From Pyrocephalus nanus (Eukaryota; Chordata; Aves; Passeriformes; Tyrannidae): 64,000 nucleotides of DNA. The notes under the pieces were generated by a model. That model was not told where the DNA came from. It searched no databases and worked only from the letters and a program-made list of their open reading frames with translations. Shown piece after piece: positions 62,158-64,000 of this stretch (its first letter is position 1; every line of letters begins with the position of its first letter). The DNA lies in assembly GCA_038380795.1 (NCBI GenBank), contig CM076259.1:58423938-58487937 (forward strand). Direction: 5' to 3'. The position numbers and the translations under genes were made by a program.

Positions 62158-64000
62158 GTGTGTATTTTAAGAGCTTCTGTTTCCAACCTGTCCTGCCTGC
62201 ATGCTCAGCCCTTGTACCACACATTCTGTGCTTAAACATAAATATGGTCCTTAAGCCAAGGTCTTAATAGCAAATATATTGATGAATGTAAGGTCTCCCT
62301 TTTACTCTTGCCTCTGATTTGCTCTCTGGGAACCATGCCATGTTGAAAGTGGATCATGTCAGAAAATTGAGGGAGTCAGCAGCTGTATCTCTATTCTGAT
62401 TTTGCACATTTTGGTCTAGTTCTACTGAACTAGTACTACTACTGAAGAAAGATACAGAGTTTCAGTGTTCCCTTTTCACCTTCCATATGGTGAGGAACAC
62501 CAAGGGACTGGGGACAGCAGGGAGCAGGGGGGACCTGCAGGGCAGGTTCAGATAATTCTGATCAAAAAAATATACGGTCATTTTGGTGCACCACAGTTCA
62601 GCCACACTTTCTGCCGCTCAGTGCAGCACTTGCAGGCTTTTCATTACAGATGAGTTTGGGCTTTCCCATGAGCCAGAAGCAGCAAATTAGGTTGTCAGAG
62701 TCTTGGAGAGATGAAACCCACAGCAGGGGGGAAGGAGAGGGCCATCTAGGGGATGTCACTGGTTCAGATGGAGGACAATGTGCTGCAAAGGCCAAACAGC
62801 AATGCCTAGATGTCTTTGTGCCTGCAAAATCTGCCCCTCCACTACTCCTCCCTGTCCTGCTCAAGTAGGAGGAGGGGAGGAGGCAATTCTAAGGCTGCTC
62901 CTTTGCTACCACCAAATATTTTTGGGACAGGGACAGCATATGCAGAGCTATTGTAACAGGGAGGTGTGTTCTCTGCTTCTGTATATTATGACAGGGAAGA
63001 AGCCCTGTCCCTAATCCAATGCATTTCTTTTAAAACCCCAAACTTATTTCTAAATGTCAATTTGGAAACTGTAATAGGTGACCTTACAGATGTCAAACGG
63101 ATTCAAGCTGAAATGCAGATGTTGGTACAGATGGCACTGAGCATGATTTAGTCATGGGGCCAGCAAAAATATGCGGGACACCATTCCTCATATCACTCTT
63201 CAGTATATCACGTTTTCCTAACCCTGCAATGTTATTTGTTGACTTTCTCCATACCATCCTCTGAATGTAATATTGTCGTCTTGCTCTGAGAAATTCATAT
63301 AAAAGATTCATTTAATGATCTGAACTGAAAAGGCTGTTCCTAAGAATGGGGTTTGTATCAACTCCTGGCATAAAAAGAACTTTTTTCCTTCATATTTGTG
63401 AGATGTGTTTAGTTTATAGGTGGCCAGTGAATATTTCCATTCTCAGTAAGAGGTTCCAGGGACTTTTAAACTTTGGCTTGTGCTAGAAGAAACTTGTACA
63501 TATTTAGAATGAAAAAAAGCTCATGAAATAAGTGTGCAGGGAGCACAGATGTTCAATGCCACTGTTCAATGATGTTAACAAGCCTCAACTCATTCTGAGC
63601 ACATGCCTGGGGTAGGGAAGTTTATTTTATGCCTGTTGCTGATGAGGAGCCTTGAGCACAAGAGCTGAAGAGCTGAAGTCAGTGGCTCAGCTATAATGGC
63701 TCTGATGTGGTGCTGGCTGTGGAGGCTGAGATCTGTTCTCTGAGCCTACCCAACCTGAGTGAGGATGGGTCTGTGCTGCACGATCCCCAAACAGGTCTTG
63801 GTCACGACATGGCAGCATCTCACTCATGCTCTGTGAGCTGACTGTGCCTCCTCTGATGACCCTCTCTTGGCTTTGGACTTATTAATGTGAGTAATTTTAT
63901 TGCTGTGGCTCTGCCTGGTAGATCTTTCCAGACAGGCTCCGTTGTCTTAATTTTTCACCTCTATCCTGATCATGCCTGCACTGGCACTCAAGACAAGTCA

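Larger units (their letters stand above)
40816..64000. other. Intergenic region downstream of RGCC
   Basis: I see no exon chain or recognisable protein on either strand over about 23 kb. In human the next gene is VWA8 on the opposite strand; no VWA8-like exon was recognised, so it probably lies beyond the window. Contents are CR1 pieces, homopolymer runs, simple repeats and candidate conserved non-coding DNA, listed separately. Confidence 0.6.

Noticed and set aside
40816..64000. VWA8 exons expected on the minus strand
   Set aside because: I looked for VWA8-like minus-strand segments and found none I could support; the gene likely lies further right.

Overview
The window looks like ordinary nuclear DNA from a bird. 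It is AT-rich, has long introns, one GC-rich CpG island, degenerate CR1 retrotransposon pieces (the main LINE family of birds) and two spliced genes on the + strand. The species cannot be fixed from the sequence. All gene calls rest on reading splice sites and comparing translations with remembered human proteins; no search was run.

Region 1 (1-16.7 kb) is the 3' half of NAA16, the auxiliary (ribosome-anchor) subunit of the NatA N-terminal acetyltransferase and paralogue of NAA15. Eleven coding exons (5522-15120) join in frame into 527 residues ending in a stop; roughly the first 340 residues lie upstream of the window. One intron has a GC-AG boundary. Bases 1-5521 read as intron. Two antisense CR1 fragments lie in introns.

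Region 2 (16.7-27.6 kb) is intergenic. It holds a near-perfect 31-bp inverted repeat with a 4-nt loop, a (TG)n tract and an unexplained 180-codon minus-strand open frame.

Region 3 (27.6-40.8 kb) is the complete RGCC gene (RGC-32, regulator of cell cycle): CpG island, GC boxes, TATA-like box, five coding exons giving 131 aa, and a polyadenylation signal. The last exon carries only the final 8 coding bases. Both genes are transcribed left to right about 11 kb apart, matching the human order on 13q14.11 (NAA16 then RGCC), which supports both calls.

Region 4 (40.8-64 kb) has no gene I can support. It contains two + strand CR1 pieces that are nearly consecutive parts of one element although 8.2 kb apart, homopolymer and simple repeats, and a block near 61.2-62.0 kb that could be conserved non-coding DNA or a decayed retrocopy.

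I found no new multi-gene system, CRISPR array, tRNA, rRNA or intact mobile element. The items most worth checking are the hairpin at 23.9 kb, the GC-AG intron in NAA16, the split CR1 and the 61.2-62.0 kb block.
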